A stretch of 64,000 nucleotides of DNA from Candidula unifasciata (GCA_905116865.2 CAJHNH020006667.1:1471012-1535011); one strand, 5' to 3'; positions 1 to 11,867 are shown, counted from the stretch's first letter. Made by a program: numbers and translations. The notes: generated from the letters alone by a model not told the origin.

Positions 1-19
1 TGCCCATTCCTAAGGTTAC

Positions 20-230
20 AAAAATCTTCCGGTTAAAATGGACGCTAGACAGCGGCGCCGTTCGGAACAGAGGCAATTTTTTTGCTTCTGCCGGACGGTG
101 GCTGATGCATTTTTGCTCCATTTGTAGACTGGATATAGTTTCGTCGCCCAGCTTCTGAGTTGAATGCATGGCGTGACCCTGTGAGCTGCGGATTGCATTT
201 GGAATGTGTTTTTTTTTCCACTGTGACCAA
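20..230 (-). repeat. Dispersed repeat fragment, family H
   Basis: On the minus strand this stretch shares recognisable blocks with 44690-45000 minus. Both have an ATCCAGTCTACAAATGGAGC-like block followed by a CGTCCG block and a CTGTTC(C/T)GAAC block. Translation of both gives a shared IQSTNGA peptide. Two diverged copies in one window indicate an interspersed repeat, possibly the 3' part of a LINE, but no conserved domain is clear. It is cut by the window edge. Confidence 0.4.
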
Positions 231-570
231 CGTGGTGGTGTGAATTGTGGATTCAGAAAATGGCGCGATGCCTGTCGTTCAATGCTGGCGGGACCCGTAT
301 TAAAATTGATCACGCAGACAACTGCTGATCTGTTGACGACAGGTTCTGCTATCATCAATGATGAACTGCATTTCTAACGTTGGACTGTTTGTGTTAGCAC
401 TTCGGATGGCTACCATATGCTTTAATGCGAGTGTATGCTAGATATGCTGAGACAGCAGTCTGTCAATCTTTCCACAAGGGAACGGACATTCTGAGTGTTT
501 TTCGCTGGCACAGGAGCGGAGCAAAGATGGGGCGACCCGTTTGCTATGAAGCTGAAACTAAGACTACCAG
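90..570 (+). repeat. Dispersed repeat fragment, family E (copy 1)
   Basis: Parts of this stretch resemble 34020-34340. Shared blocks include GAACTGCATTTCTA versus AAACTGCATCTCTA, and GCTGGCACAGGAGCGGA versus a near-identical block about 34275-34290, followed in both by a GACCCG block and a GACTAC end. No protein domain is visible. It is an unclassified interspersed repeat and the boundaries are uncertain. Confidence 0.35.
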
Positions 571-1214
571 ACTACCAGACAAAAATCTCCGTCTAGATGG
601 CAAACCTTTAAGGCAGATCTCGATACCCCGTTCAGTCTCAAAAAAAGTTTTTATTAAACCAGGTATAATCTCAAGTTCTATAAGTACATACTCTTTCCAT
701 ATGCACCGATTGCATTGCAGTTTGTCCCTTTCATGTTGCAGTGCGCCGGACTGACACCTCAAGGATGACAGCCCTCCAGGTACAAATCCCAGTTAGCCCT
801 GTTCAACCCTAAGGTTAGATCGGGACCCCCGACGCTAACGACGTAACCTGAAAACCAGACCGGGCAGAGGGTTGTATTATACAATTCCACTAGCTGTTAG
901 AGCGTATACACAATAACACTTTCTGCTGCGATGAGACAAAGGTAACTGAACAGTGTATGCCAGGTTTTCTTATCTCCCTGTGCCGCTAATTGAGGAATGT
1001 TAAACACGCCCAGATATGAGAGCTTTTGGTTTGTTCTGTCACGGGGAGAATTCTGTGTCACAAGTGCACCCTTATACAGGAATTATGTCGATTTAAGAGT
1101 TCTTTACGCTTAGCCCTTCATGTTTATTGGGCGTATCTAACAGTCTGATACATTCCTGATTTATTACTAAGAACTAAGAACTTCGACATCTCATTGACTT
1201 CCGACTTTTCAAAA
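571..1214. other. Unassigned sequence
   Basis: No coding frame with recognisable motifs, no tandem array and no tRNA-like box was found. The short frames here overlap one another on both strands and look random. Confidence 0.5.
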
Positions 1215-1910
1215 ATGTGAATGGCTAATCTCATACGTCCTTTTTAGGACGTAATTTTTCGTTATTTGAAGCCCCACTCTGGCTTTTGCCAGGGGCCGCA
1301 ATATAGGCAGGCCATAAATATGGCCAAATGTCTGAACGCGGTTTCTGGGACCTCTCCACGGCGACCCTCATCCGCATGGTGGCACTTTGTGTCATCGGGT
1401 GTTTATCGCTTGTGTGATGTCCTGGTGGGGTAGAAAGTCATTCATTCAATGTGAATGGCGGGTTATTTTATATATCCAATTTCGTCCTTTTTAGGACGAA
1501 TTTTTTTGTCATTTGAAGCCCTACGCTGGCTTTTGCCAGGGGCCGCAATATAGGCAGGCCATATATATGGCCAAATGTCTGAACGCGGTTTCTGGGACCT
1601 CTCCACGGCGATCCTCATCCACATGGTGGCACTTTGTGTCATCGGGTGTTTATCGCTTGTGTGATATCCTGGTGGGGTAGAAATTCAGTTCAAGGTGAAT
1701 GGCTGGAATTAGCCCCTGTATGAGCTCAGTTTGTTTGATATTTCAGAGCCCCACCCCGGCTATCGTCGGGGGCCCCAAATATAACTTACGGGTTGAATGA
1801 GTTTCTGGGACTTGCGTCCGGGCGATTCTCACCCGAATGATGGCACTTTGTGTCACCGGTTCTTTTTGTCGTTTGTTGTGCTGTCCTAGTGGGGTCGAAT
1901 GTCACTTACT
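1215..1910 (+). repeat. Tandem array of dispersed repeat family F (3 copies)
   Basis: Two close copies begin with a hairpin-like CGTCCTTTTTAGGACG near 1235 and 1483, a spacing of about 248 bp, and share TGGCTTTTGCCAGGGGCCGC and TTTCTGGGACCTCTCCACGG blocks. A third, more diverged copy follows from about 1715 to 1905. Each copy is preceded by GTGAATGGC. Related single copies lie at 7335-7550 and, diverged, at 22165-22430. No A or B box or reverse-transcriptase frame is evident, so the class is unknown. Confidence 0.7.
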
Positions 1911-1950
1911 CACTGACTGGCTTGCCTGTATTAATTAATTTTTTTCTTCT

Positions 1951-1976
1951 TGTGTGTGTGTGTGTGTGTGTGTGTG
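1951..1976. repeat. (TG)n microsatellite
   Basis: Thirteen TG units next to a SINE-C fragment. Confidence 0.9.
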
Positions 1977-2150
1977 ATCATGGGCTGTAAACTCCAGTGA
2001 AACGTTCTGGTTGTTCGTCCACGTCTGGACTTTGGTATTGTTCCAGAACTCGAGTTTTGCCTGCATGTCTGTTTTACAGATCGTGTTTATTTGTATGCAG
2101 ACTGCTGGTTCCTCGCCTCTCAAGCATATGCACTGCAACTTCAAATGAGA
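1977..2150 (-). mobile_element. SINE-C fragment (GAA-tailed family)
   Basis: Read on the minus strand this matches the 3' half of the family best seen at 24570-24862: the TCTGTAAAACAGA-like block, a TTCTGGAACA block, GGACGAACAACCAGAAC and TTTACAGCC. The GAA tail of other copies is missing here. A (TG)n run sits at that end instead. Confidence 0.65.
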
Positions 2151-4021
2151 CCTCCATAATTAATCGCCTCCAACACTATACTTGTTAGGGATACTTAATT
2201 GAGTTTAAAGTTTAAACATAGTTATTTTATTATATGTGTGTTCAGCGTACCGGCGTACCCTTTTCCGCCCTTCCAGTAGGGTCTATGAGTTAGTTTGACG
2301 TTAGGCTCCCCAAACAGAGTAGGTCAATTTTCATTCACAAGTTTGTCGGGCTGGTCGACTTTCCGTAAGATTATGAGTGTGTCCCGCTCTGTTGTTTGCT
2401 TGCTGCGTTGACTTGCATTTACGTTTTCATTCCGAGAAAGAGCATACCTGTGACATAGGTTGCAGCACTCTCTAGGGGAAGTTGTGTTAGACCCAGTTTC
2501 TCCATGTTTTTGGAGTGTTAAAAGCCCTGGCGTACTGAAATATACAACACGCGATATCAACGGCATTGCGGAACAACCTGTAACCTCGTGTGAAGGGCAC
2601 GGGGCTCAGGAACTACCAGTCAGAAGTGAATTAGTGTGTATATGGGCTAGGGCTGGGAAGACTAACATTACTTTTACCGGGTCTATGAATACACAGGAGA
2701 CTGGCTGACTGACTGACTGACTAATTAGGTCAATTTTTACACGAGATATTCTCGCGCAGGATAGGCAGGGGATCTTCCACACAAGTCAAAAGATGTAGCG
2801 CACCACGAAAACAAAACACACTAGTGTCATTCTACCCTCAATGGTTTCAGCTACCGGAACAAGATCAGCACATCGTCTTTCGGGAGAAGTAAACCCTAGT
2901 GATCCGCGACGAAAAGTGAGTACGCGATCTCGACCACCGACGCTTACATTAAATTCGGTATACCACAAAAATAGACATACGGTACTTTCTATGAGTGTCG
3001 TTCAATAGTCTATTAATTTGTTAAATATACTATAGTTCAGTATGGGTGACAACATACCTTATAAGCTATCTTTGACCGACAGAAAGTCTAAGAGAGGAAA
3101 GCGACTTCAAACATTGCCTACAGAATTGAACCGCGAGTCTGTCAGCGCAAGATGGCAATGCTTGACATTTGAAGAACAGAAGGCAACACGTGAAAAACAG
3201 AAATGCGATATATTTATTCAACAGAAGCAGCCGAAGTCAGATAAGTTTCTACACATTTACAAGTACCATCCTTATTGACATAGATGGCGATGCCTTTCCA
3301 TGTGTACCGGTATTTAGTCTGGAATCTTCTTATTCCCGCTCTCATACAGACGGTTCCCATCAGTCGTACCTGGTCTCGTGTAGTTCCAACTTTCCGAATG
3401 TGTGCCACAAAACCTCAGCTCTCATGACCCGATTCTTTCTGTGTGATGAGTTTTTGTTCTCAGTTCTTTTCCACATCGCTGGTGCTGGATTTGTTGTTGA
3501 GATTAGTTAGTGACACACAAGTGTTTGCAGGTTTGTCTGGACGTTATCTCTCCGTCGACTTCTTGGCCTGCCTCGTGGTCTACGGCCATTCAGCTCACTT
3601 GTGTATACAATTTTTACTTATCTGTCATTTGACATTCTCTCAATATGCCAAAGCCATTTCAGTCTATTAGATCTTATGATGCCAGTGATTAATGGTGATT
3701 TATACAGATTATGAATTTCGTTGTTGCTTACTCTCCATTTCCCGCTGCTTGCATCTTTAGTGGGTCCAAAGATTCGTCGTTTTCGAAAATTTGTAATGAA
3801 GATTCATCTCTTTGTGCTCCAAGTCTCAGAGCCAAATAAACCGACTGGTCTCATCAACAACGTTTTATATATTTTCATCTTAATGTTGCGAGATAGAGAT
3901 TTCGACTTTAGCAGATGTTAAAGGGCATAGTATACTTTATTTCCAGATTGTATTCTAGATTGTATTTCTTCTCTCAGCATGTTGGAGCAGTTGAAGTGGA
4001 AAAAAACTAAAATATGCTTTT

Positions 4022-4028
<7 letters not shown>
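2151..4028. other. Unassigned sequence
   Basis: There is a short (GACT)n run at 2702-2722. A 78-codon frame at 3042-3278 is lysine-rich (ATG, then SLTDRKSKRGKRLQ) but shows no domain I recognise and has no supporting splice or promoter evidence. Nothing else was identified. Confidence 0.45.

Positions 4029-4066
<38 letters not shown>
4029..4066. repeat. Poly(A) tract
   Basis: About 38 consecutive A. It could be the tail of a plus-strand retrotransposed sequence, but no recognisable element lies directly upstream. Confidence 0.8.
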
Positions 4067-4068
<2 letters not shown>

Positions 4069-6327
4069 ACAAAGATATTTTCAGAAAGACATATTAATGT
4101 ATGAAGAAAAGAAAATATACATTTGCAATAAATAAAATGCAGACACATTTTCAAAACTGATATGAGATAAGGAGAAGAATATACACATTTTAAATAATGA
4201 AAATACGAATATACTTTCACAATGACAATATACACACACACACACAAATTGATAAAACACATACTTGGAAAAAGAAATATAAACATTTTTTTTTAAAAAA
4301 CCGGCAATATCATACACAGAAAAAATAGCCCCAGCAAGATATCAAGAAAATGAGATATCACGCAGGTAGAAAAAGACAAGCTTTTGCAACTCTATTCTCC
4401 AGGTGCTATCAATAATCAGCATAGGTTAGATACACAACCTGGGCGAGACGGCCGCCTTGAAGTGATTGCTCGCTGACGTCGAACTGTTTCTCGGGCCGCA
4501 GACAGGAAGTCACTGAAGGCACAACCAAAGGTTTGAACAGGGACAAGATGGCCGCGGAACAGATGCAGCGCTCGCTTGGCTGACTGGGGATCGCGACAGA
4601 CAGGTGCAGTCATTGTTTAAATGCATGTATTCATTTGTAAGATATAAATAGTTGTGACGGGAGGGAAGGGAAATACATTTTCCACAAGTAGGTTCAGGTA
4701 GAGGAAGACAGATACATCTGTGATTCATTTTAAAAAATAGCAACAACTGAAGTCAGTCTACATCAATCATAGATTCATTCAGACGTTTAGCAAAGACAAA
4801 TGTAAAATAGAGTAATCTCGTATTCATACAAGTATAGGGTACAGCCTGAGCTTGGTAGATATATAAGCAGCAGAAGGATGTCTACTGTCTGTAAAATACC
4901 TTGACATTGTTCAACACCATTAATTTTTTCCCCCTAGTTTCTTTTCATTGGTGAATTGTACTGACATCATCATCATCTTCTTCTTTTAGAAAAAGAAGAA
5001 GAAGAAGAAGAAGAAGCAACAATGCCCCCCCCCCTCTCCCCTCCCCGTCTTTTCCCGGATGTGTTGCCACCTAAAATGTGACCTAGCATACACACTAGTC
5101 TTTATTGCGAGATTCCCAGTCTTTTTAATTTAGTATGGGCTCCTGTCCCGGGAATTCTCTCGAAGTCATGCAGCTCTCTCTCCTGAGTATGTATGCTCTA
5201 TCCATACCTACAGTCTCGTCGTTAGCTTTACCGTGGGATTCTGATGTTCTTTGTTCATTCCCTCGGTTCCGTGTACGCTTATTTGATCACTGTGGGTTGT
5301 GTTTATATTGACATGTGTTCCAAACGTCGACTCCAATGCCTTAAATGAATATCAGGGCAATTTCCGGGAAGTTAACGTGATAGGCGTAATTCTGATAACA
5401 CCACACACAGAGTGCTATAAAATACACATCTGTATAAGGCTATCATGATCTACACAACACATCTCATGATATCAACAGTGGATTTAACTTACTATTAGAT
5501 AATAGGAATATCGTTACGATAGTTCCATAAATAAGACAAGCCTTATAGTTTAACACAGACTTAGTTATTATAGGTTCCAGATTCACTGCAGAAGGGTGGC
5601 CCGTAACTGCGTCGTGCCTGTGATAGTGGAAATCATACAAAATGACCTTTGCTGTGAAACTAGTGAACACCTTGTAATTTCCTGCTAAATTTTGATTCTT
5701 GCACTCGCACAGTAAACATGCATAAGGCAGCTTTCAAATGTGCCAACACTAACGGTTACACACCAGAACTGCAGCCTATTAACTGCGCAAACATTCTATC
5801 AACAAAGCATTGCATCCCTAAAAGGTACACGCCATTCTGAACGTAATCAACACCTACCATTTTAAAGCAGCCAAGAACCCGCCCTGAGACAATAGAAAAA
5901 AAAAAACAATTCTACATGAAATCCATAGCTCACAGTGTCACACCAAACGCTTAACTCATTAAGTAGGCGAGGGGACCTTTAAACTCGCGGTTAAGATATG
6001 GGGAATTTAGGTCAGCACGATCTGACTTGAAACAAGAACTTTTTAGAGCGTCAACGGTAAGCCAGTTATCGACCACTCTAGCCGGAAATCTCTACCACTA
6101 TCACCCCTACTTTATCATCATCTTCTTCCCCTTGCACCCTATCCTCTTGATCTTCCCCACAAATACCACTTTTACTTCTCTCAACCATTCCATTTCATTT
6201 GTACTCCTTTACCTCACTTATGCTACTCTCTTCACCGTCTACGTATTGCGAGTCTAACAATCGTCACTCGTGACATTACGTTTTCGCTGCCTGAGTACTT
6301 AAGTACGGCACTGTGAGATGTGTTTTT
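4067..6327. other. Unassigned sequence with short simple repeats
   Basis: A short (CA)n lies near 4232-4246 and a (GAA)n of about ten units near 4989-5017, followed by a C-rich stretch at 5024-5045. No gene or element was recognised. Confidence 0.45.
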
Positions 6328-6329
6328 CA

Positions 6330-6400
6330 TGTGGAGTGTCTTTCATAAGTGCAGCGGTTGTGTCCTAATATTCAAAATAGCCGATAGCCGTTTACTTGTG
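6330..6400 (+). repeat. Dispersed repeat fragment, family E (copy 2)
   Basis: About 70 bp aligns with 34027-34100: a GCAGCGGTTGTGTC block, then (A/G)ATGG(C/G)-like and TAGCCG blocks, ending in a CTTGTGG or CGTGTGG block. It is truncated by the trinucleotide array that follows. Confidence 0.4.
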
Positions 6401-6427
6401 GAATAGTAAGATACCACCACCACCGAC

Positions 6428-6634
<207 letters not shown>

Positions 6635-6879
6635 ACTACCATCAGCCCTGCCTAATAACCAGCAACCAAAACCCTCTACATCACAGTGGACAACGCACCC
6701 AACCCGACACTGCACAAAAATGCGATAATAAGAAAATCTATACTCCCCAAGGGACACGCTTGTTCTTAACATATGTTAATAAGAGGAATGCAGCTCCACA
6801 CATCCGTCAATCCCCCCCCCCCCTTCCCCACATAGTTTCTGTTACGTTGTTGTGATAATCTTTAGTGACACTGGAGCCG

Positions 6880-7290
6880 TGTTTGTCAGTTAGTTAATCG
6901 ACAGATTATCTTCAGTGCACATCGGAAAAGTCCATACGCACTCGGATGCCATCTCCAGTTTATCCCCCAGCGTGAGGCGACTGATAATACCAGTCCTGTG
7001 TTAGTTTACTATTCTTCTTTGACTACCTGTATAGAGTTCATGTTTGGCGAAACCTCTCTTGACTCTAAAGTTTTTGCAGTCTCCTGAATCGTCTTCTCGT
7101 CCTGTCTCCCTGGGGGCATAAATAATGTCGGTAAGGTCCATGGCTCTTTCTGTACCTGCCGTGAAAATGCCAGCAAGCCAATCCGCTCGTTCATTTCCTC
7201 TTACTCCAGAGTGTCTGCCAGCAAGCCAATCCGCTCGTTCATTCCTTTTCATGCATTGTCCTGGCATAAAAACGAAACTGATTTCTATCA
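6880..7290 (-). mobile_element. Degraded LINE 3' end with RNase H relic
   Basis: On the minus strand the translation contains GNERADWLAG, the RNase H C-terminal motif also seen at 57.6-57.7 kb (GNERADRLAG), followed by a similar D-H/L-x-DII-A-RE tract and a VNQHRTG-like block. It ends near a short GTTAGTTA tail at 6888-6897, like the tail of the 57.3-kb copy. The GNERADWLAG coding block is present twice, 47 bp apart (7171-7197 and 7218-7244), so this copy also has a small internal duplication. It has frameshifts and is not functional. Confidence 0.7.
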
Positions 7291-7334
7291 GATAAGATTT
7301 CCTCAGCGATTCCAATTATTTACAGTGAAAAAAA

Positions 7335-7550
7335 CCTCGTCCTTTTTAGGATAACATTTTTCGTATTTTGAAGACCTACTCTGGCTTTTGCCAGGGGCCG
7401 CAATATAGCCTGGCCACAAATTTCGCCTAAAGGCTGAACGCGGTTTCTGGGGCCTCTCCACGGTGACCCTCACCCACATGGTGGCACACTGTGTCATCGG
7501 GTGTTTATCGCTTGTGTTATGCCCTGGTGGAATAGAAAGTCAGTCAGTTA
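7335..7550 (+). repeat. Dispersed repeat family F (solo copy)
   Basis: Close to the 1235-1690 copies: TGGCTTTTGCCAGGGGCCGC, GCTGAACGCGGTTTCTGG, a GTGGCACACTGTGTCATCGG block and a GGTGGAATAGAAAGTCAG end. It directly follows the degraded RNase H LINE, but no target duplication was found to link or separate the two. Confidence 0.7.
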
Positions 7551-8389
7551 GTCCAATCATTTTCTTCGAATTCATCTTGTCTCTAATCCATCTTCTCTCT
7601 ATCTTCTTAGCATGCTCATCTAATCACTTAAAAAGCACGCATGAGCAAAATGTTGTGCTTCTAGCCACATCATTGATTTTGTTAACACCATCACCTCCAT
7701 AGTCAGACTACTTGTAGGGGAGGCAAAAGCACCGCTATCTTCTTTTACAGTTTTCCCTCGAACCAGAACCGTGAAAGCCCATGAACTTTGTACGTGTCGA
7801 ACGACGGAGTTTTCCTGTTTTTACATACAAAACTGACATATTCTATACTGTTTCCTACCACCTAATGGCAACGAAACAGAGGACACCCGTTATATGGTTA
7901 GAGAAAGTATACGCAGACAGTCAATATTGTTTGGTCACGTTATGATAACGAGAAAACTCGAGAACTTGTCAGCGTTCATTATTGGTGGGAAAAGCCTGTG
8001 AGAGAAAACGATATTAATTAGATTTCTGAGTAAACAAGAGCACTTACCCAATCGGCCAACCTGGTAATCGTACAATATGGCGAACAATGACCACTTACGG
8101 AACTCACAATGATAATGATGAATGGCAGCGACCACAGCACATAACTAATTTTATGTAAATTTTATTGACTTGTGACACACGGCAACAACAAACGTGTTAT
8201 TGGCGGGTCAATGTGACCTTGTCTAGAGATCAGGTTATCAGTTCGCTTCGCCCTACCCTGTTGCTAATGAGGTATTGCATAAGGAAATGCAGAACACTGG
8301 GCCAACTCACTAAGATCGTCTATAAAAGGTAACTGAATATCCTATTCAGAAGGTGACAAACCCACCCTTACATCTGTGGCTGTGTATTA
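7551..8389. other. Unassigned sequence
   Basis: No domain, tandem repeat or tRNA-like box was recognised. Confidence 0.45.
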
Positions 8390-8590
8390 GCAGCGGAAAG
8401 AGACGCCCTGATGTAGCAGCTAGACGCTCACCTCCGGATCCGAAGGTAGGGGTTCAAATCCGTACGGTGTCGGATGTATTGTCTTACACCACCTTGGCTG
8501 GCAGGTCAACCCAACCTTAAATCGGTACCATGTAAAGTCCTGGGAAGTAAAGGCGGCTGGATTGATGCTGACTAGATTACCTGAACACAG
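8390..8590 (+). mobile_element. SINE-B, tRNA-derived
   Basis: A Pol III style head has an A-box-like TGTAGCAGCTAGACGC and a B-box-like GGGGTTCAAATCC about 8450-8462. The body has CAGGTCAACCCAACCTTAA, a GTAAAGTCCTGGGAAGTAAA block and a GGCGGCTGGATTGATG block. These blocks recur at 15215-15480, 38450-38695, 42225-42470 and elsewhere. Its 3' part is truncated compared with those copies. Confidence 0.75.
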
Positions 8591-8645
8591 TATAACTAGA
8601 ATGTCTTTGCATTGGAACCCACAGCGGCATTCAAATTAAGGAAAA

Positions 8646-8666
8646 GCCCCCCCCCCCCCCCCCCCC
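8646..8666. repeat. Poly(C) tract
   Basis: About 21 C, then more C-rich sequence. On the minus strand the G-run could form a quadruplex. Confidence 0.85.
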
Positions 8667-9046
8667 GCCCTCCACCCCCCAAAAAAACCACACACATGGA
8701 GAGCTGCATGCGATAGCGAAGGATAGAACGACTTGAGTTGGTTGAGGGCCTATGCTCCCTTGGGGGTTAGAAAAGCAAAAGAAGAAGACTTATTAGCAGC
8801 GGAGATGTGGTTTCTGAGAAGAATCCAAAGAATATCTTGAAATGATAGAAAATTAACACGATGCCGTCCTCCTTGAGACAGATGAGCGTTTACTGATCAG
8901 ATAAACTAAAATAGTCAAGCAGTGTTGTTTGGGCATGCTTTGAATAGGAAAGGACTTTGGAATTTGATTACAAATGCCAAGATCGGTGGAAAAAGAAGCA
9001 AGGAAAGGCAAATGAACAGAAAGCTCGATGGCTTAGCCGTCTGTCT
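8667..9046. other. Unassigned sequence
   Basis: Part of 8800-9035 in translation (LRRIQRIS-like, then a GHALNRKGL-like tract) faintly recalls LINE reverse-transcriptase C-termini (RRILRISW, GHVLRM), but it is too decayed to call. Confidence 0.3.
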
Positions 9047-9049
9047 CTT

Positions 9050-9141
<92 letters not shown>
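9047..9141. repeat. (CT)n microsatellite at a SINE end
   Basis: Almost pure CT for about 95 bp. It lies exactly at the 3' side of the minus-strand SINE-D copy next to it, so the array may have expanded from the SINE tail as (GA)n. Confidence 0.95.
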
Positions 9142-9145
<4 letters not shown>

Positions 9146-9310
9146 AAACGGCTAATCGCCTGCGGTTACCATCGCATGAAGCAAAAACTTCGTAACACCA
9201 CCGTCGATCTCAAGGGACATCGTAAAAAACTGCATCCATAAACTACACTTCCGTGGAAACAAACCCACGATCTTTATTTTACAGCGAGAGGCGAATGGCT
9301 TCACCACTTC
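9142..9310 (-). mobile_element. SINE-D, tRNA-derived
   Basis: On the minus strand there is a head GTGGCGAAGTGGTGAAGCC (A-box region) followed by a B-box-like GATCGTGGGTTTGTTTCC and a GATGCAGTTTTTTACGATG body. A related copy is at 45725-45955, sharing GTGGCGAAGTGGT, GGATCGTG and GTGCAGTTTTTTC. It ends in (GA)n. Confidence 0.6.
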
Positions 9311-9374
9311 GCCACGGAGACACCAGAAGTGTACTAAACTCACTAAGTCCCTCTTCCCCATATTTTAAATCAGT

Positions 9375-9445
9375 GATGGGCAACCATTTTAGTCCGCAGG
9401 TCATTTTGGTCATTATCAACCTGGTGGCGGTCCATGTAGAAATAA
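9375..9445 (+). mobile_element. Possible hAT end
   Basis: CAGTGATGGGCAACCATTTT is the kind of terminal sequence seen on hAT MITEs, and it is followed by a GGTGGCGGTCCATG block. I found no matching inverted end downstream, so this would be a solo or broken end. Confidence 0.3.
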
Positions 9446-10084
9446 AAATCCATTATAAACATAACACTTTTCTCGATTTTTTCACTTTGAATCTTCGCCG
9501 TATTGCCGGTCCCAAGCCTGGGTGAGAAAGGAGAAGGGTTAGGCGTGGAACCAGATTTCCTCCTAACATGATATGGTTGCGGGATAATACAGAAAGGTTA
9601 CCTCTATCTTCTGATCTATAAACTCGCCCAACTGATAAAAAGAAGGGTTGTCACCTTTTTAGTTTTATTTTCAATGTCCGCCGACACACACTGTCTCCTA
9701 ATGTCTCAGATTGTTTGCTACTCGCGTTTCACTAGCAGGATCAAATATTTGTAGACACCAGTTTCTGACACTCACCGTTGAAGCTGTCAGGTTTTTTTTT
9801 TCCTACCATAAAATAACATGCTAAACACTCCATTGATAGCAAACGCAAAAGGAGACGTTCTACGTCTAACTCAAGTCTGAGTACGAAGAACCTCATTGCA
9901 GTGCACGAACTCCGTAGCATCGGCGAGTATACAGAAATACTTTAAATTTGTAACTCCAAATTTTTTCCGAGCAGCGTCGCTAGGCTACTCTTTTCTATTT
10001 CCAACTGATAAGAGATTTCTTTTTTACCTGCGCAAGAATACACACGGGCTTACTACCCAGACTTAGGGAAAATTACTAGAAGTC
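9446..10084. other. Unassigned sequence
   Basis: Nothing recognised. Confidence 0.45.
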
Positions 10085-10165
10085 CACGGGAAAAAATCCC
10101 GCCTTCACCGGGGCCTAAACCCGAGACCTACAGCACTCGAGGAGGACGCCATGCCTCGAGCCCAC
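10085..10165 (-). mobile_element. tRNA-like SINE head
   Basis: The minus strand carries a GGCTCGAGGCATGGCGTCC block and a B-box-like GGTCTCGGGTTTAGGCCCC about 40 bp later. This spacing fits a tRNA-derived SINE head. No body could be matched to the other families. Confidence 0.35.
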
Positions 10166-10263
10166 GCAATTCTCATTTGTATCGTTGTTTACCTCTTGCT
10201 GTCTTGCTTTCTTCTATTCTGTCCACTCTGGGTTTTTATAGGAGTATTTTCTAATGCGACTGA

Positions 10264-10390
10264 CACAGTTTATCTCTCTCTTTTCCCTCTGTCTCCTTCT
10301 CTGTCTCTCTCTCTCCCCTCTCACTCGCTCTCAATCTCTCTCTACCGCCCCCGACCTCTCTCTGCCTCTCTCTCCATCTCTCATTATTTC
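10264..10390. repeat. CT-rich low-complexity tract
   Basis: Interrupted (CT)n/(CTCTC) sequence. The Ser/Leu-rich frames across it are artefacts. Confidence 0.8.
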
Positions 10391-10689
10391 AACCAGTATC
10401 TCTTTTAAATCTTTAGACAATACTGAAGATGACACATCTATATAGGAACACATCTCAAGGCAGTCAGATCAACCTTGGGAGGTCCGAGAACCAGAACTAT
10501 CGGTGATTCCCAACTCTCGGGTGGTCCACTTGACAGGCCTTAGTACTAATCCATGCACAGGTGGGTAGCACCGTGGTAATTAGATCGTGCACTGTGACAA
10601 CGTACGAAATCATAGCCATAACTGTGACCCATATTTTCAAATATTATTGGCAAGAATAACAAATTGTGAACTGAAATCTTCGACATAGT

Positions 10690-11035
10690 TTGATTCGGTG
10701 TGTGTTAGCTCATCATCATCAGGTGCCTTGCCGACTGGCGTGGGCGGTCATGCCTCTCCACAATCTGCGATCTCCTGCAGCATCTATTAGTTCGTGTGCT
10801 GACACACCTCTATGCCATGCTACAAGACTGTCAAGAATCTTCTCTTCCTCTATGCCTCCTTCCACAGATCTTGCCAGTGGTCACAACATGTTCCATTTTC
10901 CTTCTTCTCATAACATGGCTGAAAAATGGTGACTGTCTCCTTCTGATGTCTGTGATTAGTTGTTTTCGGGCTAACGCCTTTTTCAAAACCTCTTTGTTGC
11001 TCTTTTGTAAGTTAGCTATACTTTTAAAATAGCCC
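10690..11035 (-). mobile_element. LINE 3' end (same family as in the 42.9-kb hAT)
   Basis: The minus strand aligns over its length with 42943-43270. Both encode, with frameshifts, the C-terminal tract TDIRRRQ, a HV(M/I)R block, KMEHVVTTGKI and a Q-I-V-E/L-W-R block, and end in a short (TGA)n tail (plus-strand TCATCATCATC at 10711-10721). It is a 5'-truncated non-LTR retrotransposon copy with several stops. Confidence 0.75.
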
Positions 11036-11648
11036 CACTATAAGTAGTGTGACAATACGTCCTGTTTTCATTGGGACAATCCTGTTTCTTTAAGTGTGTT
11101 CAGACCGTTCCTTCGATACTCTAAATAGAACACACATTTATGGTTAATTTTGTAGTCTTTATTAGACCAAATGTTTGGATACTAGATTGTGTATGTGTGG
11201 ATCCTTTTTCAGCATGAAATGTGTCGAGAATATTAATTGTAGCATGTTCTTTCATTACAGCTAAAATGTACAATGTTCTCTTATATATCTCGACGGTAGT
11301 AGTTCTGAGTTTATAATACTAAAGTAGAGCAAGTAATAACACATTCACCCCGGTGACTTTAAAAATGAAAGGAGGAAATCCAGGGGGTGGGGCGGGGGGG
11401 GGGGGGGCGTGGGTAAACTTCCTTGGGATGTCCCCTTTTCAGCCTAAAATAGTGGCATGTAAGGTTTACAGTTCAAGATATTTTAGTCACCCTAAATAAG
11501 CCCGTGTAACAACATTATGGATTTTACAAAATATCAACACCTTATACTTAAACTAAAAGTAGTGAGAATATATCGCATAACTCAAAAAATGAAAATAAAA
11601 ATAATGCACAAGCCAGAGTAGACATGTCAATTTACATTTGATTTACTA

Positions 11649-11650
<2 letters not shown>
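11036..11650. other. Unassigned AT-rich sequence
   Basis: It contains a G-run of about a dozen bases at 11394-11407. Nothing else was recognised. Confidence 0.45.
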
Positions 11651-11711
<61 letters not shown>

Positions 11712-11714
11712 TGC

Positions 11715-11752
<38 letters not shown>

Positions 11753-11756
11753 GTGT
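11651..11756. repeat. (CT)n then (GT)n compound microsatellite
   Basis: About 56 bp of CT then about 48 bp of GT, with a short GC-alternating patch at 11737-11744. Confidence 0.95.
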
Positions 11757-11867
11757 ATGTCAGCAACCGGCTGTCCGATCTTCCACCAAAACACCTTTAA
11801 CCCAAACAGGATGAGCTCAGCGGCCCCCTCAAAGATACAGAATCCCCTTTTTTATTTTAAGACATCT

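Noticed and set aside
3042..3278. Small lysine-rich protein gene
   Set aside because: It has an ATG and 78 codons but no domain, homologous copy or regulatory context. Frames of this size are expected by chance here.
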